Positions 8,946 to 18,508 are shown, counted from the first letter of the stretch. The stretch: 64,000 nucleotides of DNA from Roseburia rectibacter (GCF_014287515.2 NZ_CP092473.1:2135001-2199000), one strand, 5' to 3'. The notes: a model not told the origin generated them from the letters alone. A program made the numbers and translations.

Positions 8946-9641
8946 ATGTTAAAAGAAAATCTTGCAAATGTAGAGAAAAATATTGAACAGGCTTGTAAAA
9001 ATGCCGGTCGAAACCGTAATGAAGTAACCCTGATCGCAGTAAGCAAAACAAAGCCTGTCGAGATGTTACAGGAAATCTATGATGAAAATATCCGTGATTT
9101 TGGTGAAAATAAAGTCCAGGAGCTCTGCAGTAAAATGGAACAGCTTCCATCGGATATCCGCTGGCATATGATTGGGCATCTTCAGCGCAACAAGGTAAAA
9201 TATATCGTCGGAAAAGTTGAACTGATTCATTCCGTAGATACATACCGCCTTGCAGAAGAGATTAATATTCAGGCAAAAAAACAGAATGTGATCGTCCCGA
9301 TTCTTGTCGAAGTCAATATCGCGCATGAAGAGTCTAAATTTGGTATTTCCGCAGAAGATGCCATCCTTCTTGTGGAAGAGATTTCCAGGCTTGAAAACAT
9401 TCGTATCAAAGGACTTATGACGATTGCACCTTATGTTGAGAACCCAGAGGATAATCGCCTATATTTCAGAAAAATAAAACAATTATCTGTTGACATAACA
9501 AATAAAAACATAGATAATGTATCTATGGAAATTCTGTCTATGGGAATGACAGGCGATTACATGGTTGCAATCGAAGAGGGTGCTACCATGGTGCGTGTTG
9601 GAACCGGAATTTTCGGTGAAAGAAATTATAAACAGGAGTGA
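8946..9641 (+). CDS. YggS/PLPBP family pyridoxal phosphate homeostasis protein
   Basis: Cytosolic single-domain TIM-barrel PLP-binding protein that buffers the cofactor pool and has no known enzyme activity. Family features include LIAVSKTKP with the PLP-binding lysine, FGENKVQE, WHMIGHLQRNK and the C-terminal SMGMTGDYMVAIEEGATMVRVGTGIFG. The 231 residues are full length. The start at 8946 is preceded by GGAGG at 8-nt spacing; an in-frame ATG at 8931 would contain that site. It lies directly upstream of sepF, as in many Firmicutes. Confidence 0.94.
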   Translation: MLKENLANVEKNIEQACKNAGRNRNEVTLIAVSKTKPVEMLQEIYDENIRDFGENKVQELCSKMEQLPSDIRWHMIGHLQRNKVKYIVGKVELIHSVDTYRLAEEINIQAKKQNVIVPILVEVNIAHEESKFGISAEDAILLVEEISRLENIRIKGLMTIAPYVENPEDNRLYFRKIKQLSVDITNKNIDNVSMEILSMGMTGDYMVAIEEGATMVRVGTGIFGERNYKQE

Positions 9642-9645
9642 GAAC

Positions 9646-10182
9646 ATGGGAGTTCTTGATAAATTTTTAAATGCAATGCGTCTGAATCCGGATGATGATG
9701 ACGATTTTTACAACGAAGACTATGATTATGATGACGATTATACAGAGGACGAGCCAAAACAGACATTTCATCGTGAAAAAAAACGTGATGCTGTAGAAAA
9801 AGATTATGATTCGGAACGTTCAAAAGACACTTCAACAAAATCCACCTCAAAGGTTACGCCGATCCGGCCAGCGAAAAAGCAAGCCGGTCCTGGCGGTATG
9901 AAAGTATGTGTGATCAAGCCTACTTCCGTGGAGGATGCAAGGGAGATTACAGAGACTTTACTGGAAAACCGTACTGTCGTGCTCAATGTAGAAGGTCTTG
10001 ACGTTGAAATTGCACAGCGTATTATTGATTTTACATCCGGTTCATGTTTTGCGATCAGTGGTAATCTGCAGAAGATTTCAAATTATATCTTCATTATCAC
10101 ACCGGCATCCGTAGATATTTCCGGGGATTTTTTAAGTTTAATGGATTCATTTGAGACAAGGGGTATTCAGACTGATTTTTAA
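9646..10182 (+). CDS. sepF: Cell division protein SepF
   Basis: Membrane-binding protein that bundles FtsZ filaments at the septum. It has an N-terminal amphipathic helix (MGVLDKFLNAMRL), a very acidic Asp/Tyr-rich linker at about 18-45, and the conserved SepF beta-alpha core from about residue 85 (VCVIKPTSVEDAREI, ENRTVVLNVEGLD, DFTSGSCFAISG). 178 residues. AGGAGTGAG precedes the ATG. Confidence 0.95.
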   Translation: MGVLDKFLNAMRLNPDDDDDFYNEDYDYDDDYTEDEPKQTFHREKKRDAVEKDYDSERSKDTSTKSTSKVTPIRPAKKQAGPGGMKVCVIKPTSVEDAREITETLLENRTVVLNVEGLDVEIAQRIIDFTSGSCFAISGNLQKISNYIFIITPASVDISGDFLSLMDSFETRGIQTDF

Positions 10183-10184
10183 TT

Positions 10185-10937
10185 ATGAATGAGCAGGATC
10201 TTTGTAAAAAACGCCTGTTAGATCTTTCAAGACAGGCTGATCGGAAGGGAATCGTTTTATTCAGCGATTTCCTTAATTTAAATGAAATGAATATTTACCA
10301 CCAGTGCCAATCAGAATTTGTAACAAGGACGGAAAGCTATGGCGGTATACCTTATGCAGAGCGTCAGATAATTGCTTTTATTCCTGATGCTCTTTATTAT
10401 GAGTGGACATATCCGATTGCGGTATTAAAAGTAGAACCGGCATATCCAAAATTTGCAGAAGAATTAGGACACCGCGATCTGCTGGGATCTATCATGACAC
10501 TCGGTATAGACCGCGCGAAGATTGGTGATATCCTTATGGGTGATGGCTGTTATTATATTTTATGTGAGGAAAATGTTGCCCCATATTTTATGGAACAGCT
10601 CACAAAGGTTCGCCACACACTTGTTCATTTAAGTATTGCAGATGCAGACGAAATCAATTTTCATCAGGAATTAATTGATAAAGACGGCGTTATCACCTCA
10701 AACAGACTTGACGCCGTCATTGCCTGTGTATACCGTTTATCCAGAAGCCAGTCCCAGGAATTGATTCACGCAGAACGTGTATTTGCAAATGGAAAAATCA
10801 TTCAGACACCGACCTATATCTGCAAACCTGATGATATTATTTCTGTGCGTGGTCACGGACGGTTCCATTTTATTTCCATCTCAGGAGAAACTAATAAGGG
10901 TCGTCTGAAAATCAAATATCAGCTATACCAAAGTTAA
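10185..10937 (+). CDS. ylmH: YlmH family S4-domain RNA-binding protein
   Basis: Ribosome-associated RNA-binding protein of the division cluster. The C-terminal third (about residues 175-245) is an S4 domain (LDAVIACVYRLSRSQSQELI, VFANGKI, DDIISVRGHGRF). The N-terminal part matches the YlmH-type fold. There is no convincing ribosome binding site before the ATG, which starts 2 nt after the sepF stop, so translation is probably coupled. No divIVA gene follows; aroB does instead. Confidence 0.9.
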   Translation: MNEQDLCKKRLLDLSRQADRKGIVLFSDFLNLNEMNIYHQCQSEFVTRTESYGGIPYAERQIIAFIPDALYYEWTYPIAVLKVEPAYPKFAEELGHRDLLGSIMTLGIDRAKIGDILMGDGCYYILCEENVAPYFMEQLTKVRHTLVHLSIADADEINFHQELIDKDGVITSNRLDAVIACVYRLSRSQSQELIHAERVFANGKIIQTPTYICKPDDIISVRGHGRFHFISISGETNKGRLKIKYQLYQS

Positions 10938-11015
10938 TAAAACTCATAAACAAACGTATAGGAATGGGAATTACTGTGATGTGCTCATTAGATATGGGCA
11001 GAAATGGAGATTATT

Positions 11016-12110
11016 ATGTCAAAAAGCATACCGGTTACAGATGGAACAAATGTGATTTATACCATCGAATTAACAAATGATTTTAAGGATCTTTGTAAAA
11101 AACTGTCCCGGCTTGGAATAGATTCTGACCGAAAACTTTGTATTGTCACTGATTCTAACGTAGCTCCTCTATATGCAGAAGAAGTAAAAAAACAGCTGTC
11201 TACGTCATTTTCAAATATATTTGTACATATTTTTCCTGCTGGTGAGGCAAGCAAAAACACAGATACAGTCGGTACATTATATCAATTTCTGATAGAAAAT
11301 CACTTTGACAGAAAAGATATTCTGTTAGCGCTTGGTGGTGGTGTAGTCGGTGATCTGACCGGTTTTACAGCAGCAACTTACTTACGAGGAATAGATTTTA
11401 TCCAGATTCCAACCACATTGCTTTCGCAGGTGGATAGCAGTATTGGCGGTAAAACAGGTGTTGATTTTATGCAGTATAAAAATATGGTTGGAGCATTTTA
11501 TCAGCCTAAACTGGTCTATATGAACCTTTCCGTACTGCATTCTCTTCCAAGGAAACAGATTGTTTCCGGAATGGGAGAGATTATCAAACACGGATTGATC
11601 AAAGATGCTGCCTATTTTGAATGGCTTATCGCACATGAAAAGGATATCTGGGCATTAGATCCGCAAATTTTAGAAGAAATGATCTATATAAGTTGTAATA
11701 TTAAACGTGATGTAGTCGAACGTGATCCAAAAGAACAGGGAGAGCGTGCACTTCTTAATTTGGGACACACGATTGGTCATTCCATTGAAAAACTTTCTGA
11801 TTTTACACTTTATCACGGAGAATGTGTAGGACTTGGTATTGTTGCTGCATCCTATTTATCCATGCAGCTTGGTCATATCTCTGCAGAAGACTTTGCCCGG
11901 ATTAAAAATGCGTTATCACTCTTTGAACTGCCGTTGCAGATTGATGGATTTGATGCCAGAGAAGTCCTTTTGGCAACAAAATCTGATAAAAAAATGGTTG
12001 GAAACCAGGTTAAATTTATTCTGTTAAAAGAAATTGGAAACGCTTATATTTATCGGGAACTAAGCGATGAACAGATTCTTGACGGTATCCGTTATGTCTG
12101 TCATGAATAA
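11016..12110 (+). CDS. aroB: 3-dehydroquinate synthase
   Basis: Second step of the shikimate pathway: DAHP to 3-dehydroquinate with NAD and a divalent metal. It has the NAD-binding GGGVVGDLTGF, the substrate loop TTLLSQVDSSIGGKTGVD, and metal ligands in GEIIKHG (Glu), GHTIGHSIE (His) and YHGECVGLG (His). 364 residues is typical. The ATG at 11016 follows GGAG in the motif GGGCAGAAATGGAG, which recurs in this window; an in-frame ATG at 11004 overlaps that site. No other aro genes are nearby. Confidence 0.95.
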   Translation: MSKSIPVTDGTNVIYTIELTNDFKDLCKKLSRLGIDSDRKLCIVTDSNVAPLYAEEVKKQLSTSFSNIFVHIFPAGEASKNTDTVGTLYQFLIENHFDRKDILLALGGGVVGDLTGFTAATYLRGIDFIQIPTTLLSQVDSSIGGKTGVDFMQYKNMVGAFYQPKLVYMNLSVLHSLPRKQIVSGMGEIIKHGLIKDAAYFEWLIAHEKDIWALDPQILEEMIYISCNIKRDVVERDPKEQGERALLNLGHTIGHSIEKLSDFTLYHGECVGLGIVAASYLSMQLGHISAEDFARIKNALSLFELPLQIDGFDAREVLLATKSDKKMVGNQVKFILLKEIGNAYIYRELSDEQILDGIRYVCHE

Positions 12111-12137
12111 AATTATTTTCAAAGAAACGAGGACTCA

Positions 12138-12662
12138 ATGAATCAGCAATCCAAAACTATTTTAAAAAAAGCTATTATTGGTATTTTATGTTCAGTTATT
12201 CTGATATTGTTAGACCAGTTTACAAAACATCTTGCAGTAAAGCACCTGAAAGATCAGATGCCTGTTGTTTTATGGAAAAATGTTTTTGAACTCAGTTATT
12301 TAGAGAACCGTGGTGCAGCTTTTGGTATCCTTCAGGGAAAACAGTGGCCACTTATCATTTTCACAGTGATTGTTTTAATGATTATCATATATTTATATCT
12401 GATGCGTATTCCATCCGAAAAGCATTTCGGATTACTCAATGTAATCGCCATTCTGTTTTTTGGCGGTGCGATCGGTAACTTTATTGACCGGGTCATGCAG
12501 GGATATGTTGTTGATTTTTTCTATTTCAGGCTGATCGATTTCCCTGTATTCAACGTTGCAGATATATACGTGACTGTGGCTGCAATACTTTTAATATTAT
12601 GTCTGTTATTTTATAAAGAAGAAGATTTTGAACGTATTCTTCCGGCAAAAAAGAAAAAATAA
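12138..12662 (+). CDS. lspA: Lipoprotein signal peptidase
   Basis: Signal peptidase II, an aspartyl protease in the membrane that cleaves prolipoproteins after lipidation. Four membrane helices are visible. The catalytic aspartates are in GNFIDRV (Asp117) and NVADIYV (Asp142). 174 residues, with a basic C-terminal tail. The CGAGGA site precedes the ATG. rluD follows 48 nt downstream, a common pairing. Confidence 0.96.
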   Translation: MNQQSKTILKKAIIGILCSVILILLDQFTKHLAVKHLKDQMPVVLWKNVFELSYLENRGAAFGILQGKQWPLIIFTVIVLMIIIYLYLMRIPSEKHFGLLNVIAILFFGGAIGNFIDRVMQGYVVDFFYFRLIDFPVFNVADIYVTVAAILLILCLLFYKEEDFERILPAKKKK

Positions 12663-12710
12663 CAATATCTGCATGCCAGAAATACCGTATCAGACAAGAA
12701 TGGAGTATTT

Positions 12711-13643
12711 ATGAAACAGGAAACTTTCGAAATAGAGGCAGAATATGAAGGAGAACGCTTAGATAAATATCTAAGCGTTATTTTTGAGCAGTCTGAGAGT
12801 ACTTCAAATGCACCTTCACGTTCTTTTTTTCAAAAATTAATCAAAGATGGACATGTAACAGTAAATGATTCCCAGGAAAAGGCAAATTATCGTCTGCATA
12901 TGGATGATCTTGTATGTGTAGAAATTCCCGATGCTGTAGAAACACCGATCCTCCCGGAAAATATTCCTCTTGATATTTTATATGAAGATGATGATCTTCT
13001 CGTTGTCAATAAACCGAAAGGAATGGTTGTACATCCATCTGCCGGTCATTATTCAGGCACTTTGGTCAATGCGATCATGTTTCACTGCAAGGATAGTCTT
13101 TCCGGCATTAACGGTGAAATACGACCAGGGATCGTGCACCGGATCGATATGGACACAACCGGCTCTTTAATCGTATGTAAAAACGATGAAAGCCACGTTA
13201 AAATTGCAGAACAGATCAAAGCGCATAGTGTTAACCGCAGATACCGCGGTATTGTATATGGCGTTGTAAAGGACGATGAAGGAACCATCAATGCACCCAT
13301 CGGCAGACATCCGACCAACCGAAAAAAGATGGCGATCAATGAAAAAAATGGAAAACCAGCGATTACGCATTATAAGGTACTGGAACGCTTTTCCAATTAC
13401 ACCTATATGGAATTTAAATTAGAGACGGGCAGAACACATCAGATCCGCGTTCATATGGCAAGTATCGGTCATCCGTTACTTGGCGATACTGTATATTCCA
13501 GCGGAAGAAGTCCATTTAAAACACAAGGACAGACACTACATGCCATGACGATTGGTTTTATTCACCCACGTACTAAGGAATATATGGAGATATCAGCACC
13601 ACTTCCAGAATATTTTTTGAAAATATTGAAAAGTTTACATTAA
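12711..13643 (+). CDS. rluD: RluD-family 23S rRNA pseudouridine synthase
   Basis: Isomerises uridine to pseudouridine in RNA. An N-terminal S4 domain (about 14-75) precedes the catalytic domain with HRIDMDTTG, in which Asp146 is the expected nucleophile. LETGRTHQIRVHMA and GHPLLGD follow. 310 residues, full length. Exact target positions cannot be read from the sequence. The start is preceded by an AATGGAG-type ribosome binding site. Confidence 0.93.
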   Translation: MKQETFEIEAEYEGERLDKYLSVIFEQSESTSNAPSRSFFQKLIKDGHVTVNDSQEKANYRLHMDDLVCVEIPDAVETPILPENIPLDILYEDDDLLVVNKPKGMVVHPSAGHYSGTLVNAIMFHCKDSLSGINGEIRPGIVHRIDMDTTGSLIVCKNDESHVKIAEQIKAHSVNRRYRGIVYGVVKDDEGTINAPIGRHPTNRKKMAINEKNGKPAITHYKVLERFSNYTYMEFKLETGRTHQIRVHMASIGHPLLGDTVYSSGRSPFKTQGQTLHAMTIGFIHPRTKEYMEISAPLPEYFLKILKSLH

Positions 13644-13646
13644 ATT

Positions 13647-13686
13647 TCGAAAAATTGTTTTATTTTTCGAGAAAGTGTAGTATAAT
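13647..13686 (+). promoter_or_regulatory. Inverted repeat next to a TATAAT box
   Basis: A perfect 9-bp inverted repeat (TCGAAAAAT at 13647-13655, ATTTTTCGA at 13662-13670) immediately precedes TATAAT at 13681-13686. There is no good -35 at standard spacing and no T-run after the hairpin. It may be an operator over the promoter of the kinase-like gene or a weak terminator of rluD. Confidence 0.45.
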
Positions 13687-13798
13687 TATACAAAAGAAAC
13701 AGATGTCTCCATATTAAATTCAAATATTTTGTATATATCATACAAATCTTTCGTAATATGTAATGACAATCTGATGCAAAAGAAAGTGGGGGATTTTT

Positions 13799-14428
13799 AT
13801 GTCAAATAAGATATATACCATTGGACGTGAATTTGGAAGCGGAGGTAAAGCAGTCGGTGAGGCGCTTGCTGACAGACTTGGTATCGAATTATACGATAAA
13901 GAATTATTACAGCAGGCGGCAAAAGACAGTGGTTTTTGCGAAGAAATTTTTGAAAATCATGATGAAAAACCAACCAGCAGTTTTTTATATTCACTGGTTA
14001 TGGATACATATTCCGTTGGAAGTTATAATTCTTCACCATTTTTGGATATGCCATTGAACCATAAAGTATTCCTTGCACAGTTTGAAACGATCAAAAAGAT
14101 TGCAGATCGTGAATCCTGCGTCATTGTCGGCAGATGTGCGGATTATGCATTGGCAGATTATACAGACTGCATCAACATTTTTATTCATGCAGATATGGAG
14201 AAACGTATCAAAGCTGTCAGCAAACGTCTGAATATCACAGAGAACAAGGCGAAAGATCTGATCCAGAAAAAGGATAAACAGCGTGCCAGCTATTACAATT
14301 ATTATTCCAGCAAACGCTGGGGCGATTCCAACAGCTATCATTTGACTCTTGATGCAGGAAAACTTGGTATTGATGGATGTGTCGATATGATTTTAAAATT
14401 CCGTGAAATTATGGATGCACAGAAATAA
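13799..14428 (+). CDS. Cytidylate kinase-like family protein
   Basis: Small nucleotide-kinase fold. The P-loop is GREFGSGGK (residues 9-17). A CoA/adenylate-kinase-like CVIVGRCADYAL strand and the helical lid KRLNITENKAKDLIQKKDKQR follow. 209 residues. It belongs to the diverged cytidylate-kinase-like group, and the true substrate is unknown; the main cmk is expected elsewhere. GGGGG sits about 8 nt before the ATG. It is a single-gene unit between an AT-rich promoter region and a strong terminator. Confidence 0.82.
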   Translation: MSNKIYTIGREFGSGGKAVGEALADRLGIELYDKELLQQAAKDSGFCEEIFENHDEKPTSSFLYSLVMDTYSVGSYNSSPFLDMPLNHKVFLAQFETIKKIADRESCVIVGRCADYALADYTDCINIFIHADMEKRIKAVSKRLNITENKAKDLIQKKDKQRASYYNYYSSKRWGDSNSYHLTLDAGKLGIDGCVDMILKFREIMDAQK

Positions 14429-14460
14429 AATACGAAAAAGAATATGCTTAATATAATTTT

Positions 14461-14506
14461 ATCCTCATCAAAGCCTTTTTACTTTGATGAGGATATTTGA
14501 TTTTTT
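14461..14506 (+). terminator. Strong Rho-independent terminator
   Basis: A perfect 13-bp stem (ATCCTCATCAAAG / CTTTGATGAGGAT) with an 8-nt loop is followed by a T-rich tail ending in TTTTTT. It closes the kinase-like gene. Confidence 0.88.
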
Positions 14507-14599
14507 AATGTAGAAAAGTGTAAGCAGATCATCCGAAATATGTTAAATTTTTAATAGAATTTTTTTATAAAAACGAAGAAAAGGGAGTAACTACAGATT

Positions 14600-15052
14600 A
14601 TGAGACTCATAATACAGCGTGTAAGCACAGCTACATGTCAGGTAGATGACCGGATAACAGGAACTATTCAGAAAGGTTTTATGGTGTTAATTGGTATATC
14701 TGATTCTGACACAAAAGAGATTGCAGATAAAATGATAAAAAAACTAATTGGACTTCGTATTTTTGAAGATTCTGAAGGAAAGACAAATTTATCATTGCAG
14801 GATGTTGCAGGAAGCCTGTTATTAATATCACAGTTTACTTTATATGCAAATTGCAGAAAAGGAAACAGACCGTCTTTTATAGGTGCTGGCAAACCAGATA
14901 TGGCAAAGGAACTTTATAACTACATTATTGATAATTGTAAGAAACAGGTACCAATTGTAGAACAGGGAATTTTTGGGGCAGACATGAAAATTTCTCTTGT
15001 AAATGATGGACCTTTTACAATCATTCTTGATTCTGATGAAATCATTGGATAA
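14600..15052 (+). CDS. dtd: D-aminoacyl-tRNA deacylase
   Basis: Hydrolyses D-amino acids mischarged on tRNA; a cytosolic homodimer. The active-site signatures are SQFTLYA (77-83) and NDGPFT (135-140), the latter a variant of the usual GPVT. 150 residues, full length. A purine run AAAAGGGAG precedes the ATG at 14600. Confidence 0.94.
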   Translation: MRLIIQRVSTATCQVDDRITGTIQKGFMVLIGISDSDTKEIADKMIKKLIGLRIFEDSEGKTNLSLQDVAGSLLLISQFTLYANCRKGNRPSFIGAGKPDMAKELYNYIIDNCKKQVPIVEQGIFGADMKISLVNDGPFTIILDSDEIIG

Positions 15053-15271
15053 AGATTTATTGTATCAGACACAAATTTCGTATGTAGCATAGTATCAATG
15101 TTTTATGTATTGATAACTTTATATATTCGCAAAACACAAGTTTAACGAATAGTTGTGTTTGGAATCAGATGATACAGTTTGTCAACTCAATGTACGCTGT
15201 GTCGGCAACATTTCTCATCTGCATTTTTAATAAAAATATTGTATAATAAAGAAAGTTCAGGAGGCTTACAT
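15053..15271. other. 219-bp intergenic region, no gene
   Basis: Contains two hairpins: TATCAAT/ATTGATA at 15093-15115 and AAACACAA/TTGTGTTT at 15132-15160. Neither has a good T-run, so termination after dtd is only possible. A TATAAT at 15242-15247 may be the -10 of the TtcA-like gene, without a clear -35. Confidence 0.4.
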
Positions 15272-16006
15272 ATGAAATTACAGCAATTATACAGCTATAC
15301 CAGAAAAGCAATTGATGAATATCAAATGATCGAATCCGGCGACAGAATTGCCATTGGTATTTCCGGAGGTAAAGATTCTCTCACACTTTTATATGCATTG
15401 AGTGGTTTGCGCCGATTTTATCCCAAAAAGTTTGACTTGTTAGCTGTGTCAGTAAATCTCGGTTATGAAGATTTCGACCTCACTGCCGTATCAGACCTAT
15501 GTCGTGAACTTGATGTTCCATATCATATCGTTAACACAGAAATAGCTAAAATCATCTTCGAAGAACGTGATGAAAAGCCTTCCTGCTCCTTATGTGCGAA
15601 AATGCGCAAAGGAGCATTAAATCAGGCTATTAAGGAACTAGGCTGCAATAAAGTGGCATATGCACATCATATGGATGATGTGATCGAAACAGCATTTTTA
15701 TCCATGATTTATGAAGGACGTTTTTATGTATTTCCTCCAAAAACTTATATGGCTGATTCTGATCTTACGATAATCCGTCCTCTGATCTATGTATCTGAAG
15801 CAGAGGTAAAAGGATTCCGAAATAAATATCATCTTCCAGTCGTAAAAAATCCCTGTCCAATGGATGGTAATACCAGACGTGAATATGTAAAACAGCTTAT
15901 AAGACAGCTTAATTTGGACAATCCAGGTGTAAAAACCAAACTTTTTCATGCTATCTTAACCGGAAATATACCTGGATGGTCAATTATAAACAACGAACAA
16001 AATTAA
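15272..16006 (+). CDS. TtcA-like tRNA sulfurtransferase (PP-loop, Fe-S)
   Basis: Family members thiolate cytidine 32 of tRNA using ATP and an Fe-S cluster. The PP-loop SGGKDS is at 31-36, the CSLC pair at 105-108 and a third cysteine in NPCPMDG at 195. These are the expected three cluster ligands. HHMDD follows the second pair. 244 residues. The start follows AGGAGG at 7-nt spacing. Substrate specificity (TtcA versus a related thiolase) is inferred. Confidence 0.87.
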   Translation: MKLQQLYSYTRKAIDEYQMIESGDRIAIGISGGKDSLTLLYALSGLRRFYPKKFDLLAVSVNLGYEDFDLTAVSDLCRELDVPYHIVNTEIAKIIFEERDEKPSCSLCAKMRKGALNQAIKELGCNKVAYAHHMDDVIETAFLSMIYEGRFYVFPPKTYMADSDLTIIRPLIYVSEAEVKGFRNKYHLPVVKNPCPMDGNTRREYVKQLIRQLNLDNPGVKTKLFHAILTGNIPGWSIINNEQN

Positions 16007-16092
16007 ACTTTATACAAAGTTGTATTCTTTACTCTCATACTTATTATGAAAATAAAATTTTTACTGTAAAGTGCGTAGAATGGAGACCTGCT

Positions 16093-17142
16093 ATGAAAGA
16101 AAAAGCATATTATGAAACAATAAATGTAAAGAATGAAGTAAAATTACGAAAACTATTAGAGGCATTACCCCCTTTTTGCAAACAATTTTTTATCGGCATC
16201 GAAGCAACCAGCTCCTCCAGGACAAAAATTGCATATGCTTACGATATCGGCTGTTTCTTTGATTACCTGCATACAACAAATCCGATCTGTGCCAAAATGA
16301 ATATTACTGAGTTTCCCATATCTATTTTAAATGAGATTACACCAATGGATATTGAAGAATATCTCTCTTATCTGAAATATTACGAAAAAGACGGAACGGA
16401 ACATACAAATGATGAGGTTGGACTAAAACGAAAACTTTCTTCTTTACGCTCCTTTTATCATTACTATTATAAAAATGGACTGATTGAAGATGATCCTACA
16501 GTTAAAGTAGACATGCCTAAAATACATGAAAAGAATATCATCCGTCTGGATGTTGATGAGGTTGCAAAACTTCTTGATGAAGTAGAATCCGGTGAAAATC
16601 TTACTGCAAAGCAGCAACAATATCACGAAAAAACAAAAGTACGGGATCTTGCAATGATGACACTTCTGCTTGGAACAGGTATCCGTGTTTCAGAATGTGT
16701 TGGTCTTGATATGGAAGATGTTGATTTTAAAAATAATGGTATTAAGATTCACCGCAAAGGTGGCGCAGAGGTTGTTGTATATTTCGGAGATGAGGTTCGC
16801 AAAGCACTTATGGATTACTTTGTGGAACGTCAGAAAGTTACTGCAGCTGACGGAAGTATTAATGCCCTCTTTTTATCGCTTCAGAATAAACGCATGAGTG
16901 TGCGAACTGTTGAAAATATGGTAAAAAAATACTCCAAACTGGTAACAACCTTAAAACATATTACACCGCATAAACTCCGCAGTACCTATGGTACGTCACT
17001 CTATCGGGAAACCGGTGATATTTATCTGGTTGCGGATGTTCTTGGCCATAAAGACGTCAATACTACCCGCAAACACTATGCTGCTCTTGATGATGAAAGG
17101 CGAAGAAGTGCTGCTAAGTATGTCAAGTTAAGGGAAGTTTAA
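16093..17142 (+). CDS. Xer-type tyrosine recombinase
   Basis: Site-specific recombinase with a complete active site: Arg198, Lys222, His293, Arg296, His319 and the nucleophile Tyr329. An N-terminal SAM-like core-binding domain occupies about 10-140. At 349 residues it is longer than XerC/XerD (about 300), mainly at the N-terminus and in the linker. There are no phage genes, excisionase or att-like repeats nearby, so a housekeeping chromosome-dimer resolution role is more likely than an integrase role. The start uses an AATGGAG-type site at 16079. Confidence 0.88.
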   Translation: MKEKAYYETINVKNEVKLRKLLEALPPFCKQFFIGIEATSSSRTKIAYAYDIGCFFDYLHTTNPICAKMNITEFPISILNEITPMDIEEYLSYLKYYEKDGTEHTNDEVGLKRKLSSLRSFYHYYYKNGLIEDDPTVKVDMPKIHEKNIIRLDVDEVAKLLDEVESGENLTAKQQQYHEKTKVRDLAMMTLLLGTGIRVSECVGLDMEDVDFKNNGIKIHRKGGAEVVVYFGDEVRKALMDYFVERQKVTAADGSINALFLSLQNKRMSVRTVENMVKKYSKLVTTLKHITPHKLRSTYGTSLYRETGDIYLVADVLGHKDVNTTRKHYAALDDERRRSAAKYVKLREV

Positions 17143-17229
17143 CTGATAGAATATACAAGTATATAGATAAATCATGAGAATAAATACGAAAGACATTTTG
17201 TAACGCGATTATTATTGAAATGATATGAT

Positions 17230-17270
17230 ACAAAAGTGTTATCCGTTCAAGAACTATATAACACTTTTGT
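17230..17270. terminator. Hairpin between convergent recombinase and plsC
   Basis: A 13-bp perfect stem (ACAAAAGTGTTAT with its complement) and a 15-nt loop, in the convergent gap. The T-runs are weak on both strands. Confidence 0.5.
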
Positions 17271-17285
17271 ACAATGTCCAGAATT

Positions 17286-18011
17286 TTACATCTCCGGCAA
17301 CAGAATACTGTTGATTTTTTCTTGAATCCTGTGCTGCACCAGTTCTGCAATCTCATGTGTTTTCAAAGAACCGTATTCGTCAAATAAAATAGGTTTCAGA
17401 TAATGTACCTGTGTTGTAACAGGTCCCAGATTAAAACTGTTAAAAACCTTATAGGAATCGATCAGAGCAACCGGTATGATCGGTGCTTTTGTCTTTAAAG
17501 CAATTTTAAAACTTCCTGCTTTAAAATCACATACATTATTACGATTATTAAAATCATATCCCCCTTCCGGGAAAAGAATATAACGTTTGCCCTGTTTGAC
17601 ATCTTCTGAAACTTCATTGATGATCGTAAGTGCCTGTCTTACATCTTTTTTATCAAGACGTTTTCCCTGCAGCAGATCAACAAATTCCCGGACAAGAATT
17701 GTATTGGACTTTGCGCGATCCATAACAATGGAACACGGATTTTTATGTGTATAGATAATACCAAGTGCATCATATTTTCCCTGATGATTCGGATACATCA
17801 TATAACCCCCCTCAGATGGGAGATTCTCCAATCCATATGCTTTTGTTTTAATTCCACCAGTCGTTTTCATAAGGCGGATCACGTGGCGCGCAAGCTCATA
17901 TCGCTCTTCTTCTGAATATTTTTCAGGATGATCCGCTTCCTTTCGCATCTTTGGAATCATATATGGTGCCCTGAAAAGATTCATAAGAATTACATAAATA
18001 AACTTTAACAT
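17286..18011 (-). CDS. plsC: 1-acyl-sn-glycerol-3-phosphate acyltransferase family
   Basis: Transfers a second acyl chain to lysophosphatidate at the inner face of the membrane. A hydrophobic N-terminus is followed by the catalytic NHQGKYD box (75-81, an NHxxxxD motif) and FPEGGYD at 147-153. About 241 residues. The start is ambiguous: ATG 18011 has GGAGG but 14 nt away, while GTG 18041 has AGGA at 7 nt and adds ten residues. Transcribed away from the SOS locus. Confidence 0.88.
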   Translation of the reverse strand: MLKFIYVILMNLFRAPYMIPKMRKEADHPEKYSEEERYELARHVIRLMKTTGGIKTKAYGLENLPSEGGYMMYPNHQGKYDALGIIYTHKNPCSIVMDRAKSNTILVREFVDLLQGKRLDKKDVRQALTIINEVSEDVKQGKRYILFPEGGYDFNNRNNVCDFKAGSFKIALKTKAPIIPVALIDSYKVFNSFNLGPVTTQVHYLKPILFDEYGSLKTHEIAELVQHRIQEKINSILLPEM

Positions 18012-18153
18012 AACTTCAATGCTATCCTCCGTACCTGACACAGAAACATCCTGAAAAATTCATTCTACCCAGTGATGCTTTTTTGCCGAATGTAACTATT
18101 ATAGCCTATTTTGAAGAAAAATACAACATTCTTACATATGGCTCCGTCAAGGT

Positions 18154-18489
18154 CTATTTTAAGTATTCTGCTGAATAATATGGTACCGTCAGATATTCCC
18201 CCTCATGGATGTCATCCGGGAAAACATGATTGATCGTACATACTTCTTCTATATACTCTGAAGTATCTTTATAATCATCTGTCATATATATCCCCGCAAT
18301 GTCACTCAATGTCTGTCCCGGTATGATCTGTATGCTGGTGTAATATTTATAAGTAGTACTCGATTCACCGGCTGCCTGCGCACGGATAGTACCAAAACAT
18401 GTAAAGCAGATAATTCCAAATAATACCATTGATAATGCGATCAAAAAAACTGGTTTCTGATTCTTCCTATTCTCTCTTATGCTTCTCAT
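18154..18489 (-). CDS. YneA-like SOS cell-division inhibitor with LysM-type domain
   Basis: A 111-residue protein with a short basic N-terminus, one membrane/signal segment (about 14-35) and a LysM-like fold (YTSIQIIPGQTLSDIAGIYM...CTINHVFPDDIHEGEYLTVP). It is divergent from lexA over several LexA boxes, the same architecture as yneA of Bacillus, which delays division during DNA damage. Function is inferred from this arrangement. The ATG at 18489 follows GGAGG at 6-nt spacing. Confidence 0.8.
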   Translation of the reverse strand: MRSIRENRKNQKPVFLIALSMVLFGIICFTCFGTIRAQAAGESSTTYKYYTSIQIIPGQTLSDIAGIYMTDDYKDTSEYIEEVCTINHVFPDDIHEGEYLTVPYYSAEYLK

Positions 18490-18508
18490 AAATAACCTCC
18501 ATCTAATG

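Noticed and set aside
12699..12713. Mini-ORFs starting in AATGGAG (for example Met-Glu-Tyr-Leu-stop before rluD, Met-Glu-Met-Arg-stop before hisZ)
   Set aside because: Reading frames after the motif differ from gene to gene; several are in frame with the gene, so no consistent upstream peptide exists.
16093..17142. Prophage or integrative element marked by the tyrosine recombinase
   Set aside because: Neighbours are housekeeping genes and there is no tRNA, direct repeat, excisionase or phage gene.
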